A stretch of 64,000 bases of DNA from Plantibacter flavus (GTDB taxonomy: Bacteria > Actinomycetota > Actinomycetes > Actinomycetales > Microbacteriaceae): positions 1,122,825 to 1,186,824 of the forward strand of contig NZ_FXAP01000001.1 in NCBI RefSeq assembly GCF_900177615.1. Direction: 5' to 3'. This document shows, piece after piece, positions 6,179-16,309 of the stretch (position 1 is its first letter; each line of letters opens with the position of its first letter). The notes below the pieces were generated by a model. It was given only the letters and a program-made list of their open reading frames with translations. It searched no databases and was not told the origin of the DNA. The position numbers were made by a program, and so were the translations under genes.

Positions 6179-8833
6179 ATGGACACCGCTGACATCCGCT
6201 CCCGCTGGCTCACCTTCTTCGGCGATCGGGGGCACACCGTCGTCCCCTCCGCCTCCCTCGTCAGCGACGACCCCTCGCTCCTCTTCACGGTCGCCGGCAT
6301 GGTGCCGTTCGTGCCGTACCTCACGGGCGTCGTCCCCGCGCCGTTCGACCGCGCCACGAGCGTCCAGAAGTGCATCCGCACCAACGACATCGAAGAGGTG
6401 GGCAAGACGCCCCGGCACGGCACCTTCTTCCAGATGAACGGCAACTTCTCCTTCGGCGACTACTTCAAGGAGGGGGCGATCACCTACGCGTGGGAGCTCC
6501 TGACCGGCAGTGAGTCGAGCGGCGGCCTCGCCTTCGACGAGAAGGACCTCTGGGTCACCGTGTACAAGGACGACGACGAGGCGATCGACCTCTGGAAGCG
6601 CGTCGCAGGGCTCCCCGAGCACCGCATCCAGCGGCTCGACAAGGACACGAACTACTGGTCGACGGGTCAGCCCGGACCGGCCGGCCCGTGCTCGGAGATC
6701 TTCTTCGACCGCGGTCCCGCGTACGGAGCCGATGGCGGCCCGGCGACCGACGACGACCGGTACGTCGAGATCTGGAACCTCGTCTTCATGCAGTACCTGA
6801 TCGAGAACGTCCGCGGCAAGGTCGACTTCGACATCGTCGGCGAACTCCCGAAGAAGAACATCGACACCGGCATGGGGCTCGAGCGGGTCGCCTTCCTCAA
6901 GCAGGGCGTCGAGAACATGTACGAGATCGACCAGGTGCGCCCGGTCCTCGATCGCGCCGCCGAGTTGAGCGGCCGTCGCTACGGCGCCGACCACGACGAC
7001 GACGTCCGGATGCGCGTCATCGCCGACCACGTGCGTTCGTCGCTCATGCTCATGAGCGACGGCATCACCCCGTCGAACGAGGGACGCGGGTACATCCTCC
7101 GCCGACTCATGCGACGGACCGTCCGTGCGATGCGCCTCCTCGGCGTCGACACCGCGACGTTCCCCGAGCTGTTCTCCGCGTCGCGCGACGCCATGAAGGC
7201 CGCCTACCCCGAGGTCGAGACCGACTTCGGCCGGATCTCGCAGAGCGCCTACGCCGAGGAGGAGACCTTCCTCCGGACGCTGGCCAGCGGCACGACCATC
7301 CTCGACCTCGCGCTCGAGCAGACCAAGGGCACGGGCCGGACGGCCCTCGCCGGCGACTCCGCGTTCCTCCTGCACGACACCTACGGGTTCCCGATCGACC
7401 TGACCCTCGAGATCGCGGAGGAAGCCGGCCTCTCCGTCGACCGTGACGCGTTCGATTCACTCATGACCGCGCAGCGCCAGCGGGCGAAGGCCGACGCGAA
7501 GGCGAAGAAGAGCGTCCTCGCCGACCTCTCGGTCTACAGCGACATCCGCGCCAAGGGCGAGACCGTGTTCACCGGCTACACCGAGCTCGAGACCGAGAGC
7601 CGCATCCTCGGCATCATCGTAGGCGGACACCCGGTGCAGCGCGCGGTCGCCGGTGACATCGCCGAGGTGATCCTGGCGGAGACTTCGCTGTACGCCGAGT
7701 CCGGTGGGCAGGAGGCCGACCAGGGCGTCATCGTCGGTCCCGGATACGAGCTCGAGGTGCTCGACGTCCAGAAGCCGGTCAAGGGACTCATCGCGCACAA
7801 GGTGCAGGTGAGCCAGGGCGAGGTCGGCGTTGACGCACCGGCGACGACCATCGTCGACGCGAGCTACCGCCGCGGCGCGCAGCAGGCGCACTCCGGTACG
7901 CACATCATCCACGCCGCCCTCCGGCAGGTGTTGGGCGACAGCGCCCACCAGTCCGGTTCGTCGAACAAGGCCGGCTATCTCCGGCTCGACTTCACCTGGA
8001 ACCAGCCGCTGTCACCGGCGACGAAGTCGGAGATCGAGGAGATCTCCAACAACGCCATCCGCGACAACCTGCAGGTGAGCACCCGCGAGATGGCGCTCGA
8101 CGACGCGAAGGCGCTCGGCGCCATGGCGCTGTTCGGCGAGAAGTACGGCGAGACCGTCCGCGTCGTCGACATCGGCGGGCCGTGGTCGCGTGAGCTGTGT
8201 GCGGGCACCCACGTCACCTCCAGCGCCGAGATCGGGTTGATCAACCTCGTCAGCGAGTCGTCCGTCGGCTCGACGAACCGTCGGGTGGAGTCGCTCGTCG
8301 GACTCGAGGCCTTCCGCGACCTCGCCGCCGAACGGGCGCTCGTGTCACAGCTCTCCGGCAGCCTCAAGACGCCGAAGGAGCAGCTGCCTGACCGCATCGC
8401 CGAACTCGTCGCGAACCTCAAGGCCGCGGAGAAGAAGATCGCGGCGTTCGAAGCCCGTGGGCTGAGTGAACGCCTCCCGGCACTGGCCCAGACCACTCAC
8501 CGCGTCGGCCCGGTGTCGCTCGTCGCCGAGCACCTGGGCGAGCTCGGGTCACCGAACGACGTCAGGACGCTCGTCACGCAGCTCCGCGAGCAGCTCGGCG
8601 CGAGCCCGGCGGTCGTCGCCCTGGGCGCGGTCGTCGGAGGCAAGCCCGCGATCGTCGTCGCGACGAACCAGGGTGCCCGCGACGCCGGACTCAAGGCAGG
8701 CGTCCTCGTCCGGGTCGCGGCCGGCGTCCTCGGCGGCAACGGTGGCGGGAAGGACGACCTCGCACAGGGTGGCGGCGTCGACGCCACCGCGCTCGGCGAC
8801 GCCCTCGCGGCGATCGCACGCGAGATCGCCTGA
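6179..8833 (+). CDS. alaS: Alanyl-tRNA synthetase
   Basis: An 884-residue class II synthetase that charges tRNA-Ala and edits mischarged Ser and Gly. The N-terminus runs RSRWLTFFGDRGHTVVPSAS into the catalytic core (RTNDIEEVGKTPRHGTFFQM, then GNFSFGDYFKEGAI). The editing domain carries the zinc-type motif HSGTH (near residue 570) with the partner CAGTH near 673, and the C-terminal DHH-associated domain ends GGGGKDDLAQGGG-like (here GGNGGGKDDLAQGGGVD). Length is normal for the family. Its stop is one base before the ruvX GTG, so alaS, ruvX, mltG and probably aroE form one transcription unit. The ATG has only a weak CGGA ribosome-binding site. Confidence 0.97.
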   Translation: MDTADIRSRWLTFFGDRGHTVVPSASLVSDDPSLLFTVAGMVPFVPYLTGVVPAPFDRATSVQKCIRTNDIEEVGKTPRHGTFFQMNGNFSFGDYFKEGAITYAWELLTGSESSGGLAFDEKDLWVTVYKDDDEAIDLWKRVAGLPEHRIQRLDKDTNYWSTGQPGPAGPCSEIFFDRGPAYGADGGPATDDDRYVEIWNLVFMQYLIENVRGKVDFDIVGELPKKNIDTGMGLERVAFLKQGVENMYEIDQVRPVLDRAAELSGRRYGADHDDDVRMRVIADHVRSSLMLMSDGITPSNEGRGYILRRLMRRTVRAMRLLGVDTATFPELFSASRDAMKAAYPEVETDFGRISQSAYAEEETFLRTLASGTTILDLALEQTKGTGRTALAGDSAFLLHDTYGFPIDLTLEIAEEAGLSVDRDAFDSLMTAQRQRAKADAKAKKSVLADLSVYSDIRAKGETVFTGYTELETESRILGIIVGGHPVQRAVAGDIAEVILAETSLYAESGGQEADQGVIVGPGYELEVLDVQKPVKGLIAHKVQVSQGEVGVDAPATTIVDASYRRGAQQAHSGTHIIHAALRQVLGDSAHQSGSSNKAGYLRLDFTWNQPLSPATKSEIEEISNNAIRDNLQVSTREMALDDAKALGAMALFGEKYGETVRVVDIGGPWSRELCAGTHVTSSAEIGLINLVSESSVGSTNRRVESLVGLEAFRDLAAERALVSQLSGSLKTPKEQLPDRIAELVANLKAAEKKIAAFEARGLSERLPALAQTTHRVGPVSLVAEHLGELGSPNDVRTLVTQLREQLGASPAVVALGAVVGGKPAIVVATNQGARDAGLKAGVLVRVAAGVLGGNGGGKDDLAQGGGVDATALGDALAAIAREIA

Positions 8834-8834
8834 C

Positions 8835-9305
8835 GTGACGGACGAGTTCCGCCGCGGAGTCCGACTCGGCATCGACGTGGGGAAGGCCAGGGTCGGGGTC
8901 GCGAGAAGCGATCCCGACGGCCTGTTGGCCACGCCGGTGGAGACGGTCCCACGGGACCTCGGGGGCGATGCCGACATCCGGGCGATCGCGGTCATCGCCG
9001 AAGAACTCGGCGCGGTGGAGCTCGTCGTCGGTCTCCCGATCGCCCTGTCGGGGAAGGACACGGCGTCCACGCAGGACGCCCGGGAGTTCGCGGCCCGGCT
9101 CAGGTCGATCACCGGTGTCCCGGCCCGTCTCGTCGACGAGCGGCTGACGACGGTGACCGCCCACAGCGCCTTACGCTCCGCTGGGAAACGCCAGAAGCAG
9201 ACCCGCTCGATTGTCGATCAGGTGGCGGCCGTCATACTCTTGCAGTACGCCCTCGACGCCGAACGCGGTTCGGGGCGACCCCCCGGAAGCCCCGTCGACC
9301 CGTGA
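8835..9305 (+). CDS. ruvX: Putative pre-16S rRNA nuclease / Holliday-junction resolvase-like YqgF
   Basis: A 156-residue RNase H-fold protein. GIDVGKARVGVARSDP near the N-terminus is the first acidic motif, VELVVGLPIALSG the second, and RLVDERLTTVTA holds the conserved DER; VDQVAAVILLQYALD is the last motif with its Asp. YqgF matures the 16S rRNA 5' end in E. coli; a resolvase role has also been proposed. The GTG at 8835 follows the alaS stop by one base. Placement between alaS and mltG is the common actinobacterial order. Confidence 0.93.
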   Translation: MTDEFRRGVRLGIDVGKARVGVARSDPDGLLATPVETVPRDLGGDADIRAIAVIAEELGAVELVVGLPIALSGKDTASTQDAREFAARLRSITGVPARLVDERLTTVTAHSALRSAGKRQKQTRSIVDQVAAVILLQYALDAERGSGRPPGSPVDP

Positions 9306-9318
9306 ACAGGACGTGCCT

Positions 9319-10890
9319 GTGTCGAATCTGACACCTCAGAACAACCCAGCAGACGATCCGCTCGCCGACCTCTTCACGTCCGAACGGAACGCCGCGGGGG
9401 AGCAGCCGGTGCCACTGTCCCGACGCGAGGCACGTCAGCGGCGTGAGGCCACGGAAGCCGCCTCGACGCCGTCCGCGCCCGTCGAGGAAGACGCCACGAG
9501 CGACACGGCCGAACCGGCCCAGACCGACGCCTCGTCGGGCGACGCCACATCGGTCGACGCCCCCTCGACCGCCGTGTCGTCGGGTGACTCCGGCGTCAGC
9601 GAGCCGGCCGGGAGCGACACACCCCTGAGCGAGCGGACCTCACGTGCACCCGAGTCGGGCGATACCGAATCCTCGGCGTCCCGGGCCAGGACCACGACCA
9701 TCCCCGCGTTCGAGGACCTACTCGCTGAGGACGACATAGCGAACGACAGCGGGCCGCAGCCGATCCATCGGGGGCGCCGTCGCGCGCTGGCCGGCGGGGA
9801 ACCGCCGAAGCGCCGACGTGGCCGTCGCGGGCTCATCGCGCTCATCGTGTCGATCGTCGTCGTCGGCGGTCTCGTCGCGTGCGCCGCGGTCGTGTGGACG
9901 AGCTACGAGCCGCAGATCCGCAAGGTCCTCGGCTGGGAGGAACCGAACGACTACGAGGGCGCCGGCAGCGGCGAGGCCGTCGTCATGGTCAACGAGGGCG
10001 ACATCGGCGAGGACATCGCGACGAGCCTGCACGACGCGGGGGTCACGAAGTCGTTCGACGCCTTCTACGACCTCCTCCTCGCACAGCCCACCCAGCCGGA
10101 GTTCTTCCCGGGCGCCTACAAACTGAAGCTCAAGATGAGCGCCGAGTCCGCCCTTGCGGCCCTGACCGATGAGGCGAACCGCATGGAGGACACCTTCGTC
10201 ATCCCCGAGGGCACCGCTGAGCAGGACGCCCTGCCGTCGATCGCGGAGGGCACCGGCATCCCGCTGGAGGAACTCCAGGCGGCGGCCGCCGACGTCGCGT
10301 CCTTCGGCCTCCCCGCCGAGGCGACCTCGCTCGAGGGGTTCCTCTTCCCGGCGACCTACAGCCTCCCCGACGGCGGCGATGCGCACGCGGTCCTCCAGAC
10401 CCTCGTGAACCGGTCGTTCCAGGCGCTCGACGACGCCGGGGTGAAGCCCGAGGACCGTTGGAAGACCATCGTCCTGGCCTCGCTCATCCAGAAGGAGGCC
10501 GGCCTCCGCGACGACTACTACAAGGTGTCGCGGGTCTTCCTCAACCGGCTGGACCCGGCCCAGTGGGAGAGCGGTCTGCTGCAGTCCGACGCCACGGTCG
10601 CGTACGGGACGGGCAACACCCACCGGGTGTCGACCACGGACGCCGAGCGCGCCGACGCTTCGAACCCGTACAACACCTACGTCCACCCGGGCATGGTCGT
10701 GCGACCGATCTCGAACCCGGGCGACCTCGCGATCGACGCCGCGCTGCACCCGGCCGACGGGCCCTGGCTCTACTTCGTCACCTGGAACCTCGACTCCGGC
10801 GAGACGATCTTCTCCACCACCCAGGAGGAGCACGAGGCCGCGGTCGACAAGTGGCTGTCCTGGATGGACGAGCACCCCGAGTACCAGTAG
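9319..10890 (+). CDS. mltG: Endolytic murein transglycosylase MltG
   Basis: A 523-residue YceG-family enzyme that cuts nascent glycan strands and sets their length. The first 165 or so residues are a low-complexity Ser/Asp/Glu/Thr-rich cytoplasmic region; one transmembrane helix lies near residues 171-193 (LIALIVSIVVVGGLVACAAV). The outer part has a LysM-like subdomain and the catalytic block LASLIQKEAGL, with the catalytic Glu near residue 393, then LLQSDATVAYGTG and NPYNTYVHPGMVVRPISNPG. GTG 9319 is preferred because AGGA lies 7 nt upstream; GTG 9313 is only 1 nt from it. The long disordered N-terminus is typical of actinobacterial MltG. Confidence 0.94.
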   Translation: MSNLTPQNNPADDPLADLFTSERNAAGEQPVPLSRREARQRREATEAASTPSAPVEEDATSDTAEPAQTDASSGDATSVDAPSTAVSSGDSGVSEPAGSDTPLSERTSRAPESGDTESSASRARTTTIPAFEDLLAEDDIANDSGPQPIHRGRRRALAGGEPPKRRRGRRGLIALIVSIVVVGGLVACAAVVWTSYEPQIRKVLGWEEPNDYEGAGSGEAVVMVNEGDIGEDIATSLHDAGVTKSFDAFYDLLLAQPTQPEFFPGAYKLKLKMSAESALAALTDEANRMEDTFVIPEGTAEQDALPSIAEGTGIPLEELQAAAADVASFGLPAEATSLEGFLFPATYSLPDGGDAHAVLQTLVNRSFQALDDAGVKPEDRWKTIVLASLIQKEAGLRDDYYKVSRVFLNRLDPAQWESGLLQSDATVAYGTGNTHRVSTTDAERADASNPYNTYVHPGMVVRPISNPGDLAIDAALHPADGPWLYFVTWNLDSGETIFSTTQEEHEAAVDKWLSWMDEHPEYQ

Positions 10891-10906
10891 CTGGAGCGTG
10901 GCGCAC

Positions 10907-11806
10907 ATGAGTGGAACAGGGCCGGGTCACGGCCAGGACGGGCAGCCGCGGCTCGCCGTGCTCGGCGCGCCCATCGCCCACTCCAAGTCGCCGGCACTGC
11001 ACGAAGCCGCCTACCGGGTGCTGGGACTCGACTGGGACTACGGTCGCCACGAACTCGAGGCGGCCGGCCTCTCGGCCTTCCTCGACGACCTCGGCTCGGA
11101 CTGGCGGGGGCTCTCACTGACCATGCCCCTGAAGCATCGCGCGCTCGAGCTGGCCGACGTGGCCGACCGCGCCGCAACCGAGACCGGGGCGGTCAACACG
11201 CTGCGTCTCCGACGAGCCGAGGACGGATCCCGTCGGATCGAGGGCTTCAACACCGACGTCGGCGGCATCGTCCGCGCGATCGGGGCGGCCGGCGTCGACA
11301 CGATCACTTCCGCGGTCGTCCTGGGCGGGGGAGCGACGGCCTCCTCGGCGATCATGGCGGCGGCGGACCTCGGTGCCGAGCACGTCCACGTGGCGCTCCG
11401 ACGACCGGCCCAGGCGCGACCACTCGAGGACCTCGCCAGCCGGCTGGCGCTGCGGTTCGCCTCAGGGCCGCTCGACGGTGAGACGCCTGACGCACCACTC
11501 GTGATCAGCACCCTTCCCGGCGGTGCCCTCACCGAACCGGGTCCGGTCCTGTCCCATGCTCCGGGCGCGCTCCTCCTCGACGTCGCCTACGACCCGTGGC
11601 CGAGTGTGCTCGCGGAGGCCTGGTCGCAGGCCGGCGGGTCGGTCCTCAGCGGGCTGTCGATGCTCGTGCACCAGGCGTTGCTCCAGGTCCGGATCTTCGT
11701 CCTCGGCGATCCGCTCCTGCCGCTCGAGGACGAGACGACGGTGCTGCGGGCGATGCTCGACACGGTCGACCTCGATCACACCGGGGCGCCGGTCGCCTCG
11801 CGCTGA
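10907..11806 (+). CDS. aroE: Shikimate dehydrogenase
   Basis: A protein of about 299 residues that reduces 3-dehydroshikimate to shikimate with NADPH. The substrate site is seen in [19 protein letters not shown] and SLTMPLKH (catalytic Lys), with GAVNTL and FNTDVGG (catalytic Asp); the nucleotide-binding segment is [11 protein letters not shown], a GGGxxA/G variant. ATG 10907 has GGAG 10 nt upstream; GTG 10898 is the alternative and would overlap that site. It begins 16 nt after the mltG stop, so it probably shares the alaS-ruvX-mltG transcript, followed by the other shikimate genes. Confidence 0.93.
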   Translation: MSGTGPGHGQDGQPRLAVLGAPIAHSKSPALHEAAYRVLGLDWDYGRHELEAAGLSAFLDDLGSDWRGLSLTMPLKHRALELADVADRAATETGAVNTLRLRRAEDGSRRIEGFNTDVGGIVRAIGAAGVDTITSAVVLGGGATASSAIMAAADLGAEHVHVALRRPAQARPLEDLASRLALRFASGPLDGETPDAPLVISTLPGGALTEPGPVLSHAPGALLLDVAYDPWPSVLAEAWSQAGGSVLSGLSMLVHQALLQVRIFVLGDPLLPLEDETTVLRAMLDTVDLDHTGAPVASR

Positions 11807-11900
11807 CCGCTCCAGACGCACCCGTCGCCCACCTGCACACCCGCCGGGCCGTCGACCGAAGGCGCACGGTCGCGTCCCGGCTCTATGGAAGGATAGGACC

Positions 11901-13115
11901 ATGCTTCGTTGGCTCACTGCCGGAGAGTCTCACGGCCCGGAACTCATCGCCGTCCTCGAGGGACTCCCGTCCGGCGTCCCCATCTCCATGGACGGCATCC
12001 GCGCCGACCTCGCCCGACGGAAGCTCGGCTACGGCCGAGGATCCCGTATGAAGTTCGAGGAGGACGAGCTCAACCTGTCCGGCGGCGTCCGCCACGGCTT
12101 CTCCATGGGCAGCCCGATCGCGATCCGCATCGGCAACACCGAGTGGCCGAAATGGGCCGAGGTCATGAGCCCCGAGCCGACCGAGATCTCCGACAAGTCG
12201 CGCGGCCGCAGCGCCGCGCTCACCCGTCCGCGTCCCGGGCACGCCGACCTGACGGGCATGCAGAAGTACGGCTTCGACGAAGCGCGTCCCGTGCTCGAAC
12301 GCGCCAGCGCACGCGAGACCGCTGCGCGCGTCGCCCTCGGCGCCGTCGCGCGCTCATTCCTCGGCGAGCTGGGCATCACCCTCGTCAGCCACACGCTGTC
12401 GATCGGTCCCGTGCGCGTTCCCGAAGACAGGCCACTGCCGGTCCCGGCCGACGTCGACGCGCTCGACGCCGATCCGCTGCGCTGCTTCGACGCGGCGACC
12501 TCGGAGCGCATGGTCGCCGAGGTCGACGCGGCCAAGAAGGACGGCGACACCCTCGGCGGCATCGTCGAGGTTCTGGCCTACGGACTCCCACCGGGACTCG
12601 GCTCCTACGTCCACTGGGACCGCCGACTCGACGCACGGCTCGCAGCAGCGCTCATGGGCATCCAGGCCATCAAGGGTGTGGAGGTCGGCGACGGCTTCCT
12701 CACGACGACGCGTCGCGGTTCCGCGGCCCACGACGAGCTCGTCCAGGAGAGCGACGGCATCGCCCGACAGAGCGACCGCGCCGGCGGCACCGAGGGCGGA
12801 ATGACCACCGGTACCGTCCTCCGCGTCCGCGCCGGCATGAAACCGATCGCGACCGTCCCGCACTCGCTCCGCACGGTCGACGTCGCGACGAGCGAGGCCG
12901 CCACCGCGCACCACCAGCGCTCGGACGTCTGCGCGGTCCCGGCCTCCGGTGTCGTGGCCGAGGCGATGGTGGCCCTGGTCCTCGCCGAAGCGGTCCTCGA
13001 GAAGTTCGGTGGCGACTCCGTCCCCGAGACGAAGCGCAACCTCGACGGATACCTGGCAGCGATTCCGTCGAACCTGCGCACGCGAGGCGACCACGCCTCC
13101 AGCGCCGATGCCTGA
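11901..13115 (+). CDS. aroC: Chorismate synthase
   Basis: A 404-residue FMN-dependent enzyme making chorismate from EPSP, the last shared step to aromatic amino acids. Signature blocks are [20 protein letters not shown] at the N-terminus, [68 protein letters not shown], and near the end [19 protein letters not shown]. The ATG follows a GGAAGGA ribosome-binding site. The final 8 bp overlap aroK, so aroC, aroK and aroB are translated as a coupled set. Confidence 0.97.
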   Translation: MLRWLTAGESHGPELIAVLEGLPSGVPISMDGIRADLARRKLGYGRGSRMKFEEDELNLSGGVRHGFSMGSPIAIRIGNTEWPKWAEVMSPEPTEISDKSRGRSAALTRPRPGHADLTGMQKYGFDEARPVLERASARETAARVALGAVARSFLGELGITLVSHTLSIGPVRVPEDRPLPVPADVDALDADPLRCFDAATSERMVAEVDAAKKDGDTLGGIVEVLAYGLPPGLGSYVHWDRRLDARLAAALMGIQAIKGVEVGDGFLTTTRRGSAAHDELVQESDGIARQSDRAGGTEGGMTTGTVLRVRAGMKPIATVPHSLRTVDVATSEAATAHHQRSDVCAVPASGVVAEAMVALVLAEAVLEKFGGDSVPETKRNLDGYLAAIPSNLRTRGDHASSADA

Positions 13116-13626
13116 GCAGGCCGCCGATCTCCGACTCCCCGTCGTCCTCATCGGACCGATGGGGTCGGGGAAGAGCCGGGTCGGCAAACAGCTGGCGAAG
13201 CGCCTGGGACTGCCGTTCGTCGACACCGACAACGTCGTGTCCGGCGAGCACGGCGCGATCGCGCGCATCTTCGAGCGACACGGCGAGGCGCACTTCCGCG
13301 CCCTGGAGCGGGCTGCGGTCGCCGCTGCCCTCGAACAGCCGGCGATCGTGTCGCTCGGCGGGGGAGCGGTCCTCGACGAGGACACACAACGTGAACTCGC
13401 CGACGCACGCGTCGTGCTGCTGACGGTCACCGAGGAGGCAGTGCTGGCCCGGGCCAACCTCGACAAGCGTCCGCTCCTCCGCGACGACCCCGGCGCGTGG
13501 TCGCGCATCGCCGCCGCCCGGCGTCCCGTGTACGAACGACTCGCGGATGTCACCTTCGACACCTCGCACCGACCCATCTCAGGAATCGTCGACGAACTCG
13601 TCGCCTGGGTGAAGGAGCCTGCATGA
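13108..13626 (+). CDS. aroK: Shikimate kinase
   Basis: A 172-residue NMP-kinase-fold enzyme phosphorylating shikimate. Walker A is [17 protein letters not shown] (about residues 14-30), the substrate-binding DTD follows in PFVDTDNVV, then FRALERAAV and [10 protein letters not shown], and the lid arginine block is [11 protein letters not shown]. It starts inside the end of aroC and its TGA overlaps the aroB ATG, indicating translational coupling. Confidence 0.96.
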   Translation: MPEQAADLRLPVVLIGPMGSGKSRVGKQLAKRLGLPFVDTDNVVSGEHGAIARIFERHGEAHFRALERAAVAAALEQPAIVSLGGGAVLDEDTQRELADARVVLLTVTEEAVLARANLDKRPLLRDDPGAWSRIAAARRPVYERLADVTFDTSHRPISGIVDELVAWVKEPA

Positions 13627-14720
13627 GCACCGAACCGACCAACCCGACCGAGCGGACCGTCATCGAGGTGACGGGATCCTCCCCGTACCCCATCACGATC
13701 GGGAGAGGGCTGGAGGATGTACTCGTCGACGCGCTCGGGACCGGCGTGCAGCGGGTCCTCATCGTCCACCCGGCGACGCTGGGCGAGAAGGCGGCCAAGC
13801 TGCGCGAGACCTTGAGCGACCGGTACCAGGTGCTGCTCGCCGAGGTGCCGGACGCCGAGGCCGGGAAACGGGTCGAGGTCGCCGCGTTCTGCTGGGGAGT
13901 CCTCGGGCAGGCCGACTTCACGCGCTCCGACGCCGTCATCGGGTTCGGCGGTGGCGCGGTCACCGACCTCGCCGGCTTCGTCGCCGCCACCTGGCTGCGC
14001 GGTGTCCGGCTCGTGCAGGTCCCCACGACGGTCCTCGGCATGGTCGACGCGGCCGTGGGCGGCAAGACGGGCATCAACACCGCGGAAGGCAAGAACCTCG
14101 TCGGCGCCTTCTACGCCCCGGCCGCCGTCGTCTGCGATCTCGACACGCTCGACACCCTCCCGAAGAACGAGATCCTCGCCGGGTTCGCCGAGGTGGCCAA
14201 GGCAGGATTCATCCGCTACCCGGAGATCCTCGACCTCATCGAGGCCGACGTCGACGCCGCGACCGACCCCGACACACCCGCCTTCCGCCGCTGCATCGAG
14301 CTCGCGATCCGGATGAAGGCCGATGTCGTCAGCGAGGACTTCACCGAGCAGGGGCTCCGCGAGATCCTCAACTACGGGCACACGCTGGGGCACGCCATCG
14401 AGCACGCCGAGCGGTACCAGTGGCGACACGGTGCCGCGGTGGCGATCGGCATGATGTACGTCGCCGAGCTGTCCCGCCTCGCCGGCCGGCTGTCGGACGA
14501 GGTCGTCGACCGCCACCGTCGTGTCCTGGAGTTGCTCAGCCTGCCGATCGCCTATCCGGTGGGCCGCTGGAACACCCTGCTCGCGACGATGCAGCGTGAC
14601 AAGAAGACGCGCGGTTCGATGTTGCGGTTCATCGTGCTCGACGACCTCGCCAAGCCGACCGTCCTCCAGGGGCCCGAGACCTCGCTGCTCTTCGCCGCCT
14701 ACCAGGAGATCGGCTCCTGA
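13623..14720 (+). CDS. aroB: 3-dehydroquinate synthase
   Basis: A 365-residue NAD- and metal-dependent enzyme making 3-dehydroquinate from DAHP. The NAD site GFGGGAVTDLAGFVAATWLRG, split here as GFGGGAVTDLAGF and AATWLRGV, is followed by VPTTVLGMVDAAVGGKTGIN, KNLVGAFYAP, and the metal-binding ILNYGHTLGHAIEH. The ATG overlaps the aroK TGA (ATGA). The gene is full length with no missing active-site segment. Confidence 0.97.
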   Translation: MSTEPTNPTERTVIEVTGSSPYPITIGRGLEDVLVDALGTGVQRVLIVHPATLGEKAAKLRETLSDRYQVLLAEVPDAEAGKRVEVAAFCWGVLGQADFTRSDAVIGFGGGAVTDLAGFVAATWLRGVRLVQVPTTVLGMVDAAVGGKTGINTAEGKNLVGAFYAPAAVVCDLDTLDTLPKNEILAGFAEVAKAGFIRYPEILDLIEADVDAATDPDTPAFRRCIELAIRMKADVVSEDFTEQGLREILNYGHTLGHAIEHAERYQWRHGAAVAIGMMYVAELSRLAGRLSDEVVDRHRRVLELLSLPIAYPVGRWNTLLATMQRDKKTRGSMLRFIVLDDLAKPTVLQGPETSLLFAAYQEIGS

Positions 14721-14760
14721 CCGACGCCGGCGCGCTCCGCGAACGCTCGTCCCGAACGGA

Positions 14761-14775
14761 TACCCTCGACTCATG
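14761..14775 (+). promoter_or_regulatory. aroQ -10 hexamer placed for a leaderless transcript
   Basis: TACCCT (14761-14766) ends 6 nt before the aroQ ATG, with no Shine-Dalgarno between. No TGTCG element precedes it. Confidence 0.45.
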
Positions 14776-15216
14776 ACCACCGTGCTCGTCCTCAACGGAC
14801 CGAACCTCGGACGCCTCGGCAGCCGTGAACCCGACGTCTACGGCTCGGCCGACCTCGATGCGCTGCGAACCGTGCTCGAGGCCGATGCGGGCGACGGGAC
14901 ACGGATCGACCTGCGTCAGACGGACGACGAGGGCGAGCTGATCGGCTGGCTCCACGAGGCCGTCGACTCCGGCACGTCCGTGATCCTGAACCCCGCGGCG
15001 TTCACCCATTACAGCTACGGGCTCCGTGACGCGGCGGCCATGGTCACGAAGGCGGGCCTCCTCCTCGTCGAGGTGCACCTCTCGAATCCGCACGCCCGAG
15101 AGGCGTTCCGGCACACGAGCGTGATCTCCGGTGTCGCGACCGGCGTGATCGCCGGTTTCGGCTTCGACTCGTACCGCCTCGCCCTCGACCTCGTGGTCCG
15201 CCGCAGCACCGAGTGA
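14773..15216 (+). CDS. aroQ: Type II 3-dehydroquinate dehydratase
   Basis: A 147-residue flavodoxin-like enzyme that dehydrates 3-dehydroquinate. The N-terminal [18 protein letters not shown], the lid tyrosine in that block, [15 protein letters not shown] and [19 protein letters not shown] are all diagnostic. A TACCCT hexamer 6 nt before the ATG suggests its own leaderless transcript although it lies only 52 bp after aroB. With aroE, aroC, aroK and aroB it supplies five of the seven shikimate steps here; DAHP synthase and aroA are not in the window. Confidence 0.95.
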   Translation: MTTVLVLNGPNLGRLGSREPDVYGSADLDALRTVLEADAGDGTRIDLRQTDDEGELIGWLHEAVDSGTSVILNPAAFTHYSYGLRDAAAMVTKAGLLLVEVHLSNPHAREAFRHTSVISGVATGVIAGFGFDSYRLALDLVVRRSTE

Positions 15217-15248
15217 CGTGCGAGGCGCCCTGGTCCACCACGGGCGCA

Positions 15249-15278
15249 TTGGTCACGGGTCCTCGCAGCGGTTACACT
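15249..15278 (+). promoter_or_regulatory. efp promoter
   Basis: TTGGTC (15249-15254) and TACACT (15273-15278), separated by 18 bp, form a good housekeeping promoter about 55 nt before the efp start. Confidence 0.6.
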
Positions 15279-15332
15279 CGTTCGTTGGGTCGTATCCGGC
15301 CGCACACTTTCCACGAACGGACATTCTCGCGC

Positions 15333-15896
15333 ATGGCTTCTACCGCTGACATCAAGAACGGCATCGTCCTGAACATCGACGGGCAGCTCTGGACGGTGAT
15401 CGAGTTCCAGCACGTCAAGCCGGGCAAGGGTGGCGCGTTCGTCCGCACCAAGATGAAGAACATCATGACCGGCAAGGTCGTCGACAAGACGTACAACGCC
15501 GGCACGAAGATCGACGTCGAGAACGTCGACCGCCGCGACTTCACCTACCTGTACGCGGACGGCGACTCCTTCGTCTTCATGGACAAGAGCGACTACGACC
15601 AGATCACCATCCCCGCCGTCGTCGTCGGCGACACCAAGAACTTCCTCCTCGAGAACCAGGACGTCACGGTCGCGCTCAACAACGGCAACCCGCTGTACGT
15701 CGAGCTCCCCGCGTCGGTCATCCTCGAGGTCACCTACACGGAACCCGGGCTCCAGGGCGACCGCTCGACCGGTGGCACGAAGCCGGCGACCGTCGAGACC
15801 GGCTACGAGATCCAGGTCCCGCTCTTCCTCGAGACCGGCACCAAGGTCAAGGTCGACACCCGCACGGGTGACTACCTCGGTCGCGTCAACGAGTGA
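15333..15896 (+). CDS. efp: Translation elongation factor P
   Basis: A 187-residue tRNA-shaped factor that relieves ribosome stalling at polyproline. It starts [20 protein letters not shown]; the loop that holds the modified residue reads [14 protein letters not shown], with Lys in the KPGKGG position. Two OB domains follow, ending [20 protein letters not shown]. The last 4 bp overlap the nusB GTG. The efp-nusB pairing is common in actinobacteria. Confidence 0.97.
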   Translation: MASTADIKNGIVLNIDGQLWTVIEFQHVKPGKGGAFVRTKMKNIMTGKVVDKTYNAGTKIDVENVDRRDFTYLYADGDSFVFMDKSDYDQITIPAVVVGDTKNFLLENQDVTVALNNGNPLYVELPASVILEVTYTEPGLQGDRSTGGTKPATVETGYEIQVPLFLETGTKVKVDTRTGDYLGRVNE

Positions 15897-16309
15897 GCGC
15901 TCGTACCAAGGCGCGCAAGCGCGCCCTCGATCTGCTGTACCAGGCCGACGTCCGTCAGCAGACCCTCGCTGAAGTCCTGTCCGCGGAAGCCTCTCGCGCC
16001 GTCAGCGAGCCCGACCGCCAGGCCTCGTGGTTGTACGCGCGGGAGATCGTCGATGGCGTCGGTGACCACGCCGAGGAGATCGACGAACAGATCGAGACGT
16101 ACGCGCAGGGCTGGACGCTCGCGCGGATGCCCACGGTCGACCGGGCCATCCTGCGCATCGCGATCTGGGAGATCCTGTTCAACGACGAGGTGCCGCACGG
16201 CGTCGCCATCGACGAAGCGGTCGAGGCGGCCAAGACGCTGTCGACCGACGACTCGGCCGGCTTCATCAACGGCCTGCTCGGCAAGATCTCGCAGATCAAC
16301 CCGCGGTGA
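15893..16309 (+). CDS. nusB: Transcription antitermination factor NusB
   Basis: A 138-residue all-helical protein that with NusE (S10) binds boxA of rRNA leaders. Motifs are [20 protein letters not shown] at the start, [18 protein letters not shown] and [29 protein letters not shown] near the end. The GTG overlaps the efp TGA and the stop overlaps the next GTG, so efp, nusB and the VOC gene are coupled. Confidence 0.95.
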   Translation: MSARTKARKRALDLLYQADVRQQTLAEVLSAEASRAVSEPDRQASWLYAREIVDGVGDHAEEIDEQIETYAQGWTLARMPTVDRAILRIAIWEILFNDEVPHGVAIDEAVEAAKTLSTDDSAGFINGLLGKISQINPR